Assembly: GCF_004912135.1 (NCBI RefSeq)
Contig: NZ_STGU01000002.1
Coordinates: 434,001 to 498,000, forward strand
DNA length: 64,000 nt
Origin: Rhizobium rosettiformans W3
GTDB taxonomy: Bacteria > Pseudomonadota > Alphaproteobacteria > Rhizobiales > Rhizobiaceae
Direction of reading: 5' to 3'
Part shown: in pieces, positions 35,436 to 44,705 of the stretch
How the letters are laid out: every line of letters begins with the position of its first letter
Position numbering within the stretch: the first letter of the stretch is position 1
Made by a program: the position numbers and the translations under genes
Notes under the pieces: generated by a model
Databases searched by the model: none
What the model saw: only the letters and a program-made list of their open reading frames with translations
What the model was told of the DNA's origin: nothing

Positions 35436-36517
35436 TAACCATCCTCCTTGTGAAGCAGAATCGTTGCCCCCAGTGCCATCGCTACGACAACTGGGACCCA
35501 GGCCGCAACATATGGCGGCATGACGCCGCTGCTTCCGAATGCTCTGACGAGCACTGTGACAACATAAAGCACGAAGCCTGACAATATTCCACCGAGAATC
35601 ACCGTGCGCGATTGGTTGATACGGCTGAATTTCAGCGAAACGGTTGCCGCGATCAACGTCATGGCGATCATCAGGAATGGCAGCGAGAGAAGCGAATGAA
35701 GTTGCGTTTCCAGCGCATGGGGCGCGATCCCGAAGGAACGGGCAACTTCAATTTTCTGAAAAAGATCATAAAAAGCAACGCTCTCCGGGTTCGCCAGCCT
35801 CTGCTGGACAAACTCCTCGTTGAGGTTCGTCGCAACACGCGCCTCCGCAAGACGGGTCTGGATCTCCCCGGGACGTGTCTCCAGCACGTCGGTAAGCATC
35901 CAGTAACCATCTTTCAATTTCGCTGTGCGTGCATCCTGACGCAGAATGATGCGGCCGTCGGAATCGAAATGCAGCAGAACGGCATCCACCAGCAGCGTCC
36001 CGTCTTCCAGGACCGCGCGCGCGCCAAGCGCCACGTCATTTCCATCGCTTGATTGGCGCAGCCACGGGATCGGCGCGGGTTTCGTCCGTCCGGCCGTCTC
36101 CCGCCATTGCGTTTCGATCTCCGTCCCCTGGCGCTGTCCCCACGCGGCGAGAGGATTGATGACAAGGGTGGTGGCGATGCCGAGGAGCGAAGCCCCGATG
36201 ATGAATGGCGCCATGAACTGCCAGACGGAAATGCCGGCGGCCCGCGCGACCACCAGTTCCGATTTCCGGTTCAGCGTGATCAATGTCGCCATGCCGACGA
36301 AGAGCCCAATGAAGGGAACGGTCTGCTGAAGGATGAGCGGTAATCTGAGCGCCGTAAGATAGAGGACCCCCGGTACCGAATAGCCGGGCAGACTGTCGTA
36401 TCGGCCCGAGGTTTCTGTGAAGTCGATCAGATAGGTAATTGACGCGACGCCGATCAGAAACCAGACGGCGGTCATCATGTAGCGCCGGAAAAAATACAGC
36501 CCAAGCGTCCAGATCAT
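35435..36517 (-). CDS. lptG: LPS export ABC transporter permease LptG
   Basis: A 360-aa YjgP/YjgQ-family permease of the LptB2FG complex that extracts LPS from the inner membrane. It has an N-terminal pair of membrane helices (LYFFRRYMMTAVWFLIGVAS), a central periplasmic beta-jellyroll domain (about residues 125-260), and a C-terminal group of three helices. It overlaps lptF by four bases (ATGA) and lptD by one. Confidence 0.94.
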   Translation of the reverse strand: MIWTLGLYFFRRYMMTAVWFLIGVASITYLIDFTETSGRYDSLPGYSVPGVLYLTALRLPLILQQTVPFIGLFVGMATLITLNRKSELVVARAAGISVWQFMAPFIIGASLLGIATTLVINPLAAWGQRQGTEIETQWRETAGRTKPAPIPWLRQSSDGNDVALGARAVLEDGTLLVDAVLLHFDSDGRIILRQDARTAKLKDGYWMLTDVLETRPGEIQTRLAEARVATNLNEEFVQQRLANPESVAFYDLFQKIEVARSFGIAPHALETQLHSLLSLPFLMIAMTLIAATVSLKFSRINQSRTVILGGILSGFVLYVVTVLVRAFGSSGVMPPYVAAWVPVVVAMALGATILLHKEDG

Positions 36518-37680
36518 GCCGTGCCCCCAGTGCCATCACCAAGGCGTTTCCTCGACATCGCAATCATCGCATCGACGATCGCCGAAAATGCTTTCGGCAG
36601 GCGTGCTTGCCGGTTAGTCGCCAGCATAAAGGCTGCAGTTCCGCCCGCCAGTAGGGGGATCGCGTATTGCAGCACGTTGTAGGCGGGTGATGATTCCGCA
36701 AGCGACGTGACGTAATTCGAGGCCCAGAAAAGCGTGAGCGCCATGATCAGCGCGGACGCCATCGGATGAAGACGCGCTTCACGGTGGGACCGGGCGTCCC
36801 CGCAAACCATGAGACTGATGAAGGTGAATACAAGCGGGAAGAAGGAGGCGCTGACGCGTCGGTGAAACTCCGCGCTGAAGTCGTTTGGTTTGCGCACGTA
36901 CCGCTCGTCCAGCGGATCCGGGTCCATCAGGTAGAAGTGGTCGCGGTCTTTCGCGCCGAAGCGGGCCTGGCCGCGCTCCTCCGACAGATCGGAAAGGTCA
37001 AAGGCATAGCGGTCGAAGCGGATGACCGTCACGTCGCCATTCGGTGCCTTCCGCTGCACTTCACCGTCCTGCATGACCAGCGACTTGCCACTCTCGTCGA
37101 CCGCGCCTTCGCGAGCGTAGTAGATGAGCTCCGAAGACGGATCACGGGAATCGGCAACCAGCAGGCCCTTCATGGCGCGGCCGGACTGGCGTTCCGAAAT
37201 CTGCACGAAAAGCCCCGGCTCGATCTGACGGAAGGTCTTCTCCTCGATCACGGAGGACAAGAGATCCGCATAGGCCGTGGCGATCATGGTCCGGACATTG
37301 ACGCGCATGGCAGGCTCGATGAAGCCCATCATCACGAAGGAGAACAGGCTGAGCCCTGCTGCAAGCAAGATGAGCGGACGCTGAATGATCCCTCTCGGCG
37401 CGCCGGCCGCATCGATGACAGCGAGTTCCGAATCGTTGTTCATCGTGGTCAGCGTATGGGTGATGCCGATGACCAGCGCAAACGGCAGAACCGTCGCCAC
37501 GATGGTGGGCAGGATCATGGTGGCGAGCACCATGAAGGAGCCGACAGATTGTCCGCTGTCCGTGACGAGGTTGATACGCTGCAACACCTGCGTGGTCCAG
37601 ATGATCGCTAGCACCGGAAGCAGTGCTGTCGTGAACATCAGGACGACCCGCCGCAGAATGTATTGTTCGAGTATCTTCAT
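36514..37680 (-). CDS. lptF: LPS export ABC transporter permease LptF
   Basis: The partner of LptG, 388 aa from the ATG at 37680 (MKILEQYILRRVVLMFTTAL). AAGGGAAC stands just upstream, and an upstream in-frame extension to 37950 is not supported. It has six membrane helices around a periplasmic jellyroll domain. It heads the lptF-lptG-lptD-surA-pdxA-rsmA operon. A perfect eight-base inverted repeat in its leader (37695-37718) could form an RNA hairpin near the ribosome-binding site. Confidence 0.94.
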   Translation of the reverse strand: MKILEQYILRRVVLMFTTALLPVLAIIWTTQVLQRINLVTDSGQSVGSFMVLATMILPTIVATVLPFALVIGITHTLTTMNNDSELAVIDAAGAPRGIIQRPLILLAAGLSLFSFVMMGFIEPAMRVNVRTMIATAYADLLSSVIEEKTFRQIEPGLFVQISERQSGRAMKGLLVADSRDPSSELIYYAREGAVDESGKSLVMQDGEVQRKAPNGDVTVIRFDRYAFDLSDLSEERGQARFGAKDRDHFYLMDPDPLDERYVRKPNDFSAEFHRRVSASFFPLVFTFISLMVCGDARSHREARLHPMASALIMALTLFWASNYVTSLAESSPAYNVLQYAIPLLAGGTAAFMLATNRQARLPKAFSAIVDAMIAMSRKRLGDGTGGTA

Positions 37681-37694
37681 AGGGTTCCCTTGCA

Positions 37695-37718
37695 GGCGCG
37701 ACACGCAGACGTCGCGCC
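37695..37718 (-). other. Perfect inverted repeat in the lptF leader
   Basis: GGCGCGAC (37695-37702) and GTCGCGCC (37711-37718) are exact complements with an eight-base loop. They end 15 bases before the lptF start and next to its ribosome-binding sequence. It may form an RNA hairpin affecting translation or serve as a protein site. Confidence 0.45.
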
Positions 37719-37948
37719 GAGGATGGGCTTTCTCTACGATGCTTGCGGCGATTTGGCGACCGCCCGAAGGTATTTTCCCCGGCTTGATGAGGCTGTTTTT
37801 TGTCCCACCGCGATAAATCGGACACGCTCCGAGGTGGCGCTCGCAATCGGGGGATTGAGGCAGGAATATCCGGTCAAACTCTTGCCATCGTTTGCGAAAA
37901 GACCATGATCCAGCAAGAACTCCCCGAAATGCCAACAAGGTGCCCTTC

Positions 37949-39445
37949 ATGTCGTTGAAACTCGCTGTCTCCTTCGCTCCGACCCATTCTGCAACGGGAG
38001 GTCTCGCTATCCTGTTGACGACGTCGGGCGCAGAGATGCCGGCTGGAGCGTCCGAAGCGGATCCGGCAGGCGTTTATGCACGCGCCGCCAAGGCTGCGAA
38101 ATTCACCGGAAAGGCGCTTGCCACCCTCGACGTCGTCGCGCCGCATGGTTCGCCGCTCGATCGCATGGTCGTCATCGGTCTCGGCAAGGGCGATGCCTTG
38201 ACCGGCCATGATTGGCTGAAGGCCGGCGGTGTCGCGACGGCGGCCCTGAAGGGCGCCGAAAAGGTTGCCATCTACATGGACGTCCCTGGCCTGGAGGTCT
38301 CGCCCAAGGCTGCCGCCGATTTCACCCTCGGCATGCTGCTGCGCGCCTACAAGTTCGACACCTACAAGACCAAGAAGAAGGCCGAGGACGACGAGGAGAA
38401 GGGCGACAAGACGGTCAAGGTGACGATCGTCACCGCCCAGGCCGCAGCCGCCAAGAAGGCCTTCGCCGAGACTGAGGCCATTGCAGATGGCGTGACCCTT
38501 GCGCGTGATCTCGTCAATGAACCGGCCAATGTTCTCGGTCCGCTCGAATTCGCCGCCAAGGCCAAGGAACTGGAAAAGCTCGGCGTCGAAGTGGAGATCC
38601 TGACCGAGAAGGAAATGAAGAAGCTCGGAATGGGCGCGCTGCTCGGCGTGGCACAGGGATCCGTGCGTCCGCCGCGCCTTGTCGTCATGCAGTGGAAAGG
38701 TGGAAAATCGAAGGACAAGCCGATCGCCTTTGTCGGCAAGGGCGTGGTCTTCGATACCGGCGGTATCTCGATCAAGCCGGCTGGTGGCATGGAGGACATG
38801 AAGGGTGACATGGGCGGCGCCGCCGCAGTGACCGGGCTCATGCATGTTCTTGCCGCTCGAAAGGCCAAAGTGAACGCCATCGGCATCCTCGGTCTGGTCG
38901 AGAACATGCCCGACGGCAACGCCCAGCGTCCCGGCGATATCGTGACCTCCATGTCCGGCCAGACGATCGAAGTGATCAACACCGATGCGGAAGGCCGCCT
39001 CGTTCTGTGCGATGCCCTCTGGTATTGCAACGACCGCTTCGAGCCGGCTTTCATGATCAATCTGGCGACGCTGACCGGCGCCATCACGGTCGCGCTTGGC
39101 AGCCTGCATGCCGGGCTTTTCTCCAACGACGACGACCTCTCGGAGAAACTGCTCGCAGCCGGCCTGACAACCAATGAGCGCCTGTGGCGCATGCCGCTCG
39201 GCAAGGACTATGACAAGCTGATCGACTCGAAATTCGCCGACATGAAGAACACCGGCGGGCGTCAGGCGGGCTCGATCACCGCGGCCCAGTTCCTGAAGCG
39301 CTTCGTCAAGGACACCCCTTGGGCGCATCTCGACATCGCCGGCACCGCTATGGGTTCGCCGAATGACGAGATCAACCAGTCCTGGGGCTCTGGCTATGGC
39401 GTGCGTCTCTTGGATGAACTGGTGCGGGCAAACTACGAATCGTAA
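37949..39445 (+). CDS. pepA: Leucyl aminopeptidase (M17)
   Basis: A cytoplasmic two-zinc aminopeptidase of 498 aa. It has the catalytic region [20 protein letters not shown], the metal ligands in [12 protein letters not shown], and the family signature [10 protein letters not shown]. An N-terminal macro-like domain covers about residues 1-160 and includes a lysine-rich loop ([16 protein letters not shown]). The ATG at 37949 has AAGG eight bases upstream. It diverges from lptF and is followed by holC, the order found in many proteobacteria. Confidence 0.95.
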   Translation: MSLKLAVSFAPTHSATGGLAILLTTSGAEMPAGASEADPAGVYARAAKAAKFTGKALATLDVVAPHGSPLDRMVVIGLGKGDALTGHDWLKAGGVATAALKGAEKVAIYMDVPGLEVSPKAAADFTLGMLLRAYKFDTYKTKKKAEDDEEKGDKTVKVTIVTAQAAAAKKAFAETEAIADGVTLARDLVNEPANVLGPLEFAAKAKELEKLGVEVEILTEKEMKKLGMGALLGVAQGSVRPPRLVVMQWKGGKSKDKPIAFVGKGVVFDTGGISIKPAGGMEDMKGDMGGAAAVTGLMHVLAARKAKVNAIGILGLVENMPDGNAQRPGDIVTSMSGQTIEVINTDAEGRLVLCDALWYCNDRFEPAFMINLATLTGAITVALGSLHAGLFSNDDDLSEKLLAAGLTTNERLWRMPLGKDYDKLIDSKFADMKNTGGRQAGSITAAQFLKRFVKDTPWAHLDIAGTAMGSPNDEINQSWGSGYGVRLLDELVRANYES

Positions 39446-39465
39446 GTCTGGAGACGGCGCGCCCG

Positions 39466-39915
39466 ATGGCCGAAGTCCTGTTCTATCATTTGACGGAATC
39501 CAAGCTTGAGGACGCGCTCCCGCCGCTCCTGGAAAAGAGCGTCGAACGAGGCTGGAAGGTCGCGGTCCAGACCCGCGACGCGGAGCGGCGTGACGCGCTC
39601 GACGCGCATCTGTGGACCTATCGCGAGGAGAGCTTTCTGCCGCACGGGACAGACGAGGGAGCCTCGCCAGACCGGCAGCCGGTCCTGCTCACCGTCGAGC
39701 AGGACAATCAGAACAGCGCCAGCGTGCGTTTCCTCGTCGATGGTGCCGAGCCGCCTGCAGATCTCGCTTACGACCGGATCGTCTTCGTCTTCGATGGCTA
39801 TGACACCGAGCAGGTCGAGGGCGCACGCGCGCAATGGAAGCGCCTCAAGGGCGAGGGGCATAGCCTGACCTATTGGCAGCAGACGCCCGAAGGCCGTTGG
39901 GAAAAGAAAGCCTGA
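39466..39915 (+). CDS. holC: DNA polymerase III chi subunit
   Basis: A 149-aa HolC protein, which links the clamp loader to single-strand binding protein. It shows VLFYHLTESKLEDALPPLLEK at the start, then ESFLPHGTDEG and DRIVFVFDGYDTEQVEGARAQWKRLK. It begins 20 bp after pepA, the usual partner gene. Confidence 0.93.
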   Translation: MAEVLFYHLTESKLEDALPPLLEKSVERGWKVAVQTRDAERRDALDAHLWTYREESFLPHGTDEGASPDRQPVLLTVEQDNQNSASVRFLVDGAEPPADLAYDRIVFVFDGYDTEQVEGARAQWKRLKGEGHSLTYWQQTPEGRWEKKA

Positions 39916-39953
39916 TCCACGACGCGCCTCCTGCTGTCCGTCGGATCGAGGTG

Positions 39954-42017
39954 TCAGGGCGTCATGATCGTCTTGCGCAAGAAGCTGTAGCCCATGGCTG
40001 TGCGCCGTGCCATCTCGGCTGAGTTGCCGGCGCCGCCATGTCCGCCCGATCCGTATTCGTGGAACAGGGGTGTATGCCCTGCTTCTTCCAGCCGGAGCGC
40101 AAAGCGTCTGGCATGGGAGGGATGAACCCGGTCGTCATTGCTCGAGCTTTCGATGTAGACCGGCGGGTAGGCCTGCTCCGATGCTGGCTTGATCTGGTGG
40201 AGTGGCGAGTAGCTGAGGAGATAGTTGCGGTCTGCCTCGTCGTCCGGATTCCCGTATTCGTCCATCCACGCCCGTCCTGCCGGAAACTTATGGAACCGCG
40301 TCATGTCGAGCACGGGCACGCGGCACCAGACGGCGCCGAAGTCGTCCGGGTAACGCGTCAGCATGACGCCGGTCAGCAAGCCGCCATTGCTGCCGCCCGT
40401 GCAGGCGATCCGCGACGGTTTCGAATAGCCACGTTTCACGAGGTCGCGGGCGATGGCGACGAAGTCCTCGTAGGCCTTGTGACGACCGTGTCGCTTCACC
40501 GGTGTATGCCATTGTGGCCCGAGCTCCGAGCCACCGCGGATATAGGCCTGAACATAAGCGCCACCCTGTTCGAGGAAGCGACCCGTGGTGCCGGAATAAT
40601 GCGGAGCGAGCGATGCGGCAAAACCGCCGTACCCGTAGATCAGCACGGGCAATTCGCCCTCCGTCCAGGTCTTCGGCAGCACGAGATGGTAGGGCACCTT
40701 GGTGCCGTCTTCGGATGAGGCTTCCAGCAGAAGGCTCGTCATGCCCTCGGCATCGAAGAAGGCAGGCGAAGTGTCTTCTGCCACGAGAACGGGCGACGCA
40801 GACACGGGTCGCCGCGCCTCGTCGGACAGCGAGAGGGTGTAGCGCGCCGGGGGCTTGAGAAAACCGGAGCCGATGACGGAGAGCGTATCGTCGCCCAGAT
40901 GCAGGTCGGCGTAGAGCGGCGTGAAGTAGAGCGCTTCGATCCCGTCCGGCAGGGAGATCCGCTGCGGTTCAGCGTCGGCTCTGGTCAGATCGAGCACGTA
41001 AAGCGATGGCGAAAGGCGGTCGTCCACCGAGTAGACCGCAAAATTCCGCAAAAGCGAGAAATGATGCACGGCTCGCCCCGGTGCCGGCTCCACGAGAATG
41101 CGCCGCTCCTTCCCCAGCGGTTGATCGCCGAACGGTGTCAGCGCCTGAAGCACAAGGCTGCCGGACGGGACCTGTTCGTCTGTCTTGGCAAGCCAGAGAA
41201 TATGACTGTGATTGATGTCGAAGCCGATTTCCCGCGGCAAAGGCAGGCGGCGCGGAATGCCATCCCCATTCTCGATGTTGAGGCTGAGCTTGCCGATCTC
41301 GTGGTTCTCCATGAAAACACGGAACTGCTGCGTCTCCGGGCCCTCGTGGCCGCCGAGCGCCGGATCGATGACGAAGCCGTAGCCGGTGACATCGGTCGAG
41401 GCTGCTTCGAACAAGATGTCCGCTTTTGCCGGCTCCTCGCCGCGCCGCAGTCGCCGTCCGACTCTCGGCCAACCAGACTGGGTGGCTGAGAAGGTATCGA
41501 TGGAGCCAAAGTAGAGGATCTCGTCACGGCTGAGCCATGACGCCTGTGCTCGCACCGCCGGCGTATCGAAGCCGCCATCAACCACCTGTTTTGCTTCCAG
41601 ATCGAATTCGAGAAAGCGGGTGAGGTCGGATCCGCCGTCGGACAGGCGCAGCAGGACCCGCGTCGGCTCGAAGGGGCAGGTGACGGAACCGCCGAAGATC
41701 CAGCGTTTTCCGTCTCGCGCACAGAAGGCGTCGAGATCGAAGACCGTCTCCCAGGGAGCATCGGGACGTGGGGTCTGCGTTGCGGGCAGCCGACGCAGAA
41801 CCCCGAGCGGGTTGTCGCGCGAACGGTTGAAGTCGAACAGCCAGTTCCCGCGACGTGTTGGCACGATCAGCCTGTCCTGGCGCTCCATCATGGCCTGCAG
41901 CGCTTCGGCATCGGCCTTCATTTCGGGCGTCGCGAGGCTCTCTTCGGAAAGGCGGGTTCGCTCAGCGACAAAGGCCAGGGTGCGCGGATCGTCATCCTTT
42001 TCGAGAAAGAGATCCAT
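39954..42017 (-). CDS. Prolyl oligopeptidase family serine peptidase (S9A)
   Basis: A 687-aa cytoplasmic oligopeptidase with a beta-propeller (about residues 60-400) and an alpha/beta-hydrolase domain. The nucleophile is in CTGGSNGGLLTGVML, the acid in ESSSNDDRVHPSHARRF, and the histidine in EYGSGGHGGAGN. There is no signal peptide. The protein resembles prolyl endopeptidases of bacteria rather than protease II (PtrB), which is a guess. A good ribosome-binding site (AGGAG) precedes the ATG. It lies after vapBC on the same strand. Confidence 0.92.
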   Translation of the reverse strand: MDLFLEKDDDPRTLAFVAERTRLSEESLATPEMKADAEALQAMMERQDRLIVPTRRGNWLFDFNRSRDNPLGVLRRLPATQTPRPDAPWETVFDLDAFCARDGKRWIFGGSVTCPFEPTRVLLRLSDGGSDLTRFLEFDLEAKQVVDGGFDTPAVRAQASWLSRDEILYFGSIDTFSATQSGWPRVGRRLRRGEEPAKADILFEAASTDVTGYGFVIDPALGGHEGPETQQFRVFMENHEIGKLSLNIENGDGIPRRLPLPREIGFDINHSHILWLAKTDEQVPSGSLVLQALTPFGDQPLGKERRILVEPAPGRAVHHFSLLRNFAVYSVDDRLSPSLYVLDLTRADAEPQRISLPDGIEALYFTPLYADLHLGDDTLSVIGSGFLKPPARYTLSLSDEARRPVSASPVLVAEDTSPAFFDAEGMTSLLLEASSEDGTKVPYHLVLPKTWTEGELPVLIYGYGGFAASLAPHYSGTTGRFLEQGGAYVQAYIRGGSELGPQWHTPVKRHGRHKAYEDFVAIARDLVKRGYSKPSRIACTGGSNGGLLTGVMLTRYPDDFGAVWCRVPVLDMTRFHKFPAGRAWMDEYGNPDDEADRNYLLSYSPLHQIKPASEQAYPPVYIESSSNDDRVHPSHARRFALRLEEAGHTPLFHEYGSGGHGGAGNSAEMARRTAMGYSFLRKTIMTP

Positions 42018-42049
42018 GCTGCTACTCCTGTTGTGTCTTACAATTGCGA

Positions 42050-42442
42050 TCAGGCGAGGTCGGTGCGGCTGAAATCTGTGCCCACATAGAGAAGGGGCGC
42101 CCCGGATGCCTTGGCTCCTGCATAGGAAAAACAGTCGCCGAAATTGAGGCGAGCGGGGTGACGACCCTTGCCATAACGCGAGAAGGCATCGAGCGCAGCG
42201 AATGCGGTGTCGCGGTTGGCCGGGATGACCTCGGCGTTGAGTTCGGTGAGGAACTCCACGATGAGGCTCGTCGCCTCATCCACAGCAATCTGGCGCCTGC
42301 CAGCCAATACGGTGGTCGCTTCAAAGATCACAGTCGGCGAAACGAAGAATTGTGTACCCGAATTGGACAGGCAGGCAGCGATCCGTTCGTATTCCGGTCC
42401 TTCGAGAAAATATTCGATGATAGCCGAGGCATCGAGGAACAT
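42050..42442 (-). CDS. vapC: VapC-type PIN-domain toxin
   Basis: A 130-aa PIN-domain ribonuclease. The acidic active-site residues are visible in MFLDASAIIEYF, VIFEATTVLAG and LNFGDCFSYAGAK. VapC toxins cleave tRNA or rRNA when not bound by VapB. The ATG at 42442 overlaps the vapB stop (TGATG), so the pair is coupled; an earlier in-frame start at 42457 is less likely. The module is embedded between core genes of the same direction. Confidence 0.92.
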   Translation of the reverse strand: MFLDASAIIEYFLEGPEYERIAACLSNSGTQFFVSPTVIFEATTVLAGRRQIAVDEATSLIVEFLTELNAEVIPANRDTAFAALDAFSRYGKGRHPARLNFGDCFSYAGAKASGAPLLYVGTDFSRTDLA

Positions 42443-42687
42443 CAGGTATCGCCCCACATCTCGTCGAGAAACGCCTCTTGATCGAAGTCGGGATCGTCGC
42501 TCCCCATGGCTTGGTAGCGCTGTTTGATCTTCTCCAGGCGCTCGGCGAGCGGGGGGCGCTGCTCGTCCGCTTCCACGACGCGCTCGAGCGCCTGGCGGAT
42601 CGCATCCGTCTTGGTCGGGGCTTTCAAGATCTTCTGCGCCTGTTCGGCGAGTTGGTTCACTCGTTCATCACGCACATAGAGCGGCAT
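42442..42687 (-). CDS. vapB: VapB-type antitoxin
   Basis: An 81-aa antitoxin of the VapB (Rv0623-like/ PSK) type. It begins MPLYVRDERVNQLAEQAQKI with TKTDAIRQALERVVE, a ribbon-helix-helix-like DNA-binding region. The acidic tail DDPDFDQEAFLDEMWGDT should wrap the toxin. GAGGTGAC lies before the ATG, and a clear inverted-repeat operator lies just upstream. Confidence 0.92.
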   Translation of the reverse strand: MPLYVRDERVNQLAEQAQKILKAPTKTDAIRQALERVVEADEQRPPLAERLEKIKQRYQAMGSDDPDFDQEAFLDEMWGDT

Positions 42688-42700
42688 GGCGTCACCTCGT

Positions 42701-42730
42701 GAATATACGCTTTCAAGATAGTGTATATTC
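42701..42730 (-). promoter_or_regulatory. vapBC operator-promoter, 8-bp inverted repeat
   Basis: GAATATAC (42701-42708) and GTATATTC (42723-42730) are exact complements spaced by 14 bp. The near arm contains TATATT, a good -10 for the minus strand, placing the transcript start about 10 bp before vapB. This fits autorepression by the VapBC complex. Confidence 0.7.
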
Positions 42731-42755
42731 AGAGGTTCAACAAGAAAGGCGGCCT

Positions 42756-44645
42756 TCAGCCGGCCATGCCCTCTTCATATTCGGCGGAAAGCTCCAGCCA
42801 CTGCTCTTCCGCGGCGGAAAGCTTGGCCGCCGCTTCGCCGCGCTGTTTGGCCTTTTCGGCCGCCTTGGCCGGCGCCTTCTCGTAGAGCGCAGGGTCGGCG
42901 AGCTCCTTGTCCAGAGCCTGAATCAAAGTCTCCAGCTTCTTCGTCAAGGCTTCGACTTCGTTGATCTTTTTCTTGAGTGGCGCGAGGCTCGCCCGCTTGT
43001 CGGCCGCCGCCTTGCGCTGCTCTGCCTTGTTGACGGTATCGGCGCCGCTGTCGCCCTTGTCCTTCTCCGCCGGCTTCTTGCCTGAGGCAATGATGAGCGA
43101 GCGGTACTCTTCCATGTCGCCGTCAAAGCTGGTGACGGTGCCGTTGTTGACGAGCCAGAGCCGGTCGACAGTCGCCTCGATCAGGTGGCGATCGTGGGAA
43201 ATCAAGATGACGGCGCCCTCGTAGTCGTTCAGCGCCTCGATCAGCGCCTTGCGGCTGTCGATGTCGAGATGGTTGGTCGGCTCGTCGAGAATCAGAAGGT
43301 TCGGCGCATGGAAGGCGGCAAGGCCCATCAGCAGGCGCGCCTTTTCGCCGCCCGAGAGATCCTTGGCGGCCGTTTCCATCTTCTCCGTCGCAAGCCCCAT
43401 CTGCGCGACCCGGGCGCGCACCTTGGCTTCCGGCTCCAGCGGCATCAGCCGGCGCACATGGGCGACAGGGCTCTCGTTGGGGACCAGGTCGTCGAGCTGG
43501 TGCTGGGCGAAGAAGCCGATCTTCAGGCTCGGCGCGGTCTTCAGTTGTCCGCCCTGCGCCTCCAGACGGCCCGAAATGAACTTGGCGAAGGTGGACTTGC
43601 CATTGCCGTTCGAACCGAGCAGCGCGACCCGATCGTCGTTGTCGATGCGCAGGTTGAGGTTCTTCAGGATCGGCTTTCCCGGCTCATAGCCGACAATGCC
43701 GCCGGAAATCGCAACGATGGGGGAGGCGGGCTGCTTCTCCGGCTTGGGGAAGGTGATCGGGTGGACGTGGTCCTCGATGACGGCGGCCACCGTTCCCATG
43801 CGCTCCAGCGCCTTGATGCGGCTTTGCGCCTGCTTGGCCTTGGTCGCCTTGGCGCGGAAGCGGTCGATGAAGCTCTGCAGATGCTTGCGGGCGGCGTCGT
43901 TTTTCGCCTTCGCCTTCATCTGCAATTCGTCGTTTTCGGCCTTCTGGCGCTCGAAACTGTCATAGCCGCCGCGATAGAAGGTCAGCTTCTTCTGGTCGAG
44001 GTGAATGATCGAATTGACCGCGGTGTTCAGAAGGTCGCGGTCATGGCTGATGATGATGACCGTGTGCGGATAGCGGCGCACATAGTCTTCCAGCCACAGC
44101 GTGCCTTCGAGATCGAGATAGTTGGTCGGCTCGTCGAGCAGCAGCAGGTCCGGCTCGGCAAACAGCACCGAAGCCAGCGCCACGCGCATGCGCCAGCCGC
44201 CGGAAAAGGACGAGGCAGGGCGCAGCTGCGCCTCGTGGTCGAAACCGAGACCAGACAGGATCGTCGCCGCGCGCGCTTCCGCCGAATGCGCTCCGATGTC
44301 GGCAAGCCGCGTCTGGATTTCAGCGATGCGATGGGGATCGGTCGCCGTCTCTGCTTCCGCAAGCAGGGCTGCCCGCTCCTTGTCGGCGGCAAGCACGATC
44401 GAGATCAGCGAGTCTTCCGTTCCCGGCGCCTCCTGTGCGACCTGGCCGATGCGCGCATTCTTCGGGATCGAGACCGAGCCGCTTTCGGATCCGAGATCGC
44501 CGGTGATGATGCGAAACAGGGTGGACTTGCCCGCCCCGTTCTTGCCGACGAGGCCGGCCTTGGTGCCGGCCGGCAGCGAGACGCTGGCATGGTCGATGAG
44601 CAGGCGTCCGGCGACGCGGGCGGAGATGTCGGTGATCGTGATCAT
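42756..44645 (-). CDS. ABC-F family ATPase (YheS/Uup-like)
   Basis: A 629-aa soluble protein with two ATP-binding cassettes and no membrane domain, the ABC-F class that acts on ribosomes. The first Walker A is GLVGKNGAGKST (31-42) and the second is LLGSNGNGKST (near 345). The signatures are FSGGWRMRVALA and LSGGEKARLLMG, and Walker B appears as LLLLDEPTNYLD and LLILDEPTNHLD. The linker between cassettes is Lys-rich and helical (KAKAKNDAARKHLQSFIDRF). A C-terminal coiled coil (about 540-629) is Ala/Lys/Glu-rich. The FSGGWRMR first signature is typical of YheS. Confidence 0.93.
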   Translation of the reverse strand: MITITDISARVAGRLLIDHASVSLPAGTKAGLVGKNGAGKSTLFRIITGDLGSESGSVSIPKNARIGQVAQEAPGTEDSLISIVLAADKERAALLAEAETATDPHRIAEIQTRLADIGAHSAEARAATILSGLGFDHEAQLRPASSFSGGWRMRVALASVLFAEPDLLLLDEPTNYLDLEGTLWLEDYVRRYPHTVIIISHDRDLLNTAVNSIIHLDQKKLTFYRGGYDSFERQKAENDELQMKAKAKNDAARKHLQSFIDRFRAKATKAKQAQSRIKALERMGTVAAVIEDHVHPITFPKPEKQPASPIVAISGGIVGYEPGKPILKNLNLRIDNDDRVALLGSNGNGKSTFAKFISGRLEAQGGQLKTAPSLKIGFFAQHQLDDLVPNESPVAHVRRLMPLEPEAKVRARVAQMGLATEKMETAAKDLSGGEKARLLMGLAAFHAPNLLILDEPTNHLDIDSRKALIEALNDYEGAVILISHDRHLIEATVDRLWLVNNGTVTSFDGDMEEYRSLIIASGKKPAEKDKGDSGADTVNKAEQRKAAADKRASLAPLKKKINEVEALTKKLETLIQALDKELADPALYEKAPAKAAEKAKQRGEAAAKLSAAEEQWLELSAEYEEGMAG

Positions 44646-44705
44646 GGCACTGGCTTTTGGCCGATGTCACGACCAAAGGCAAGCGGCCGGCCGGAGGGGA
44701 AGCGC

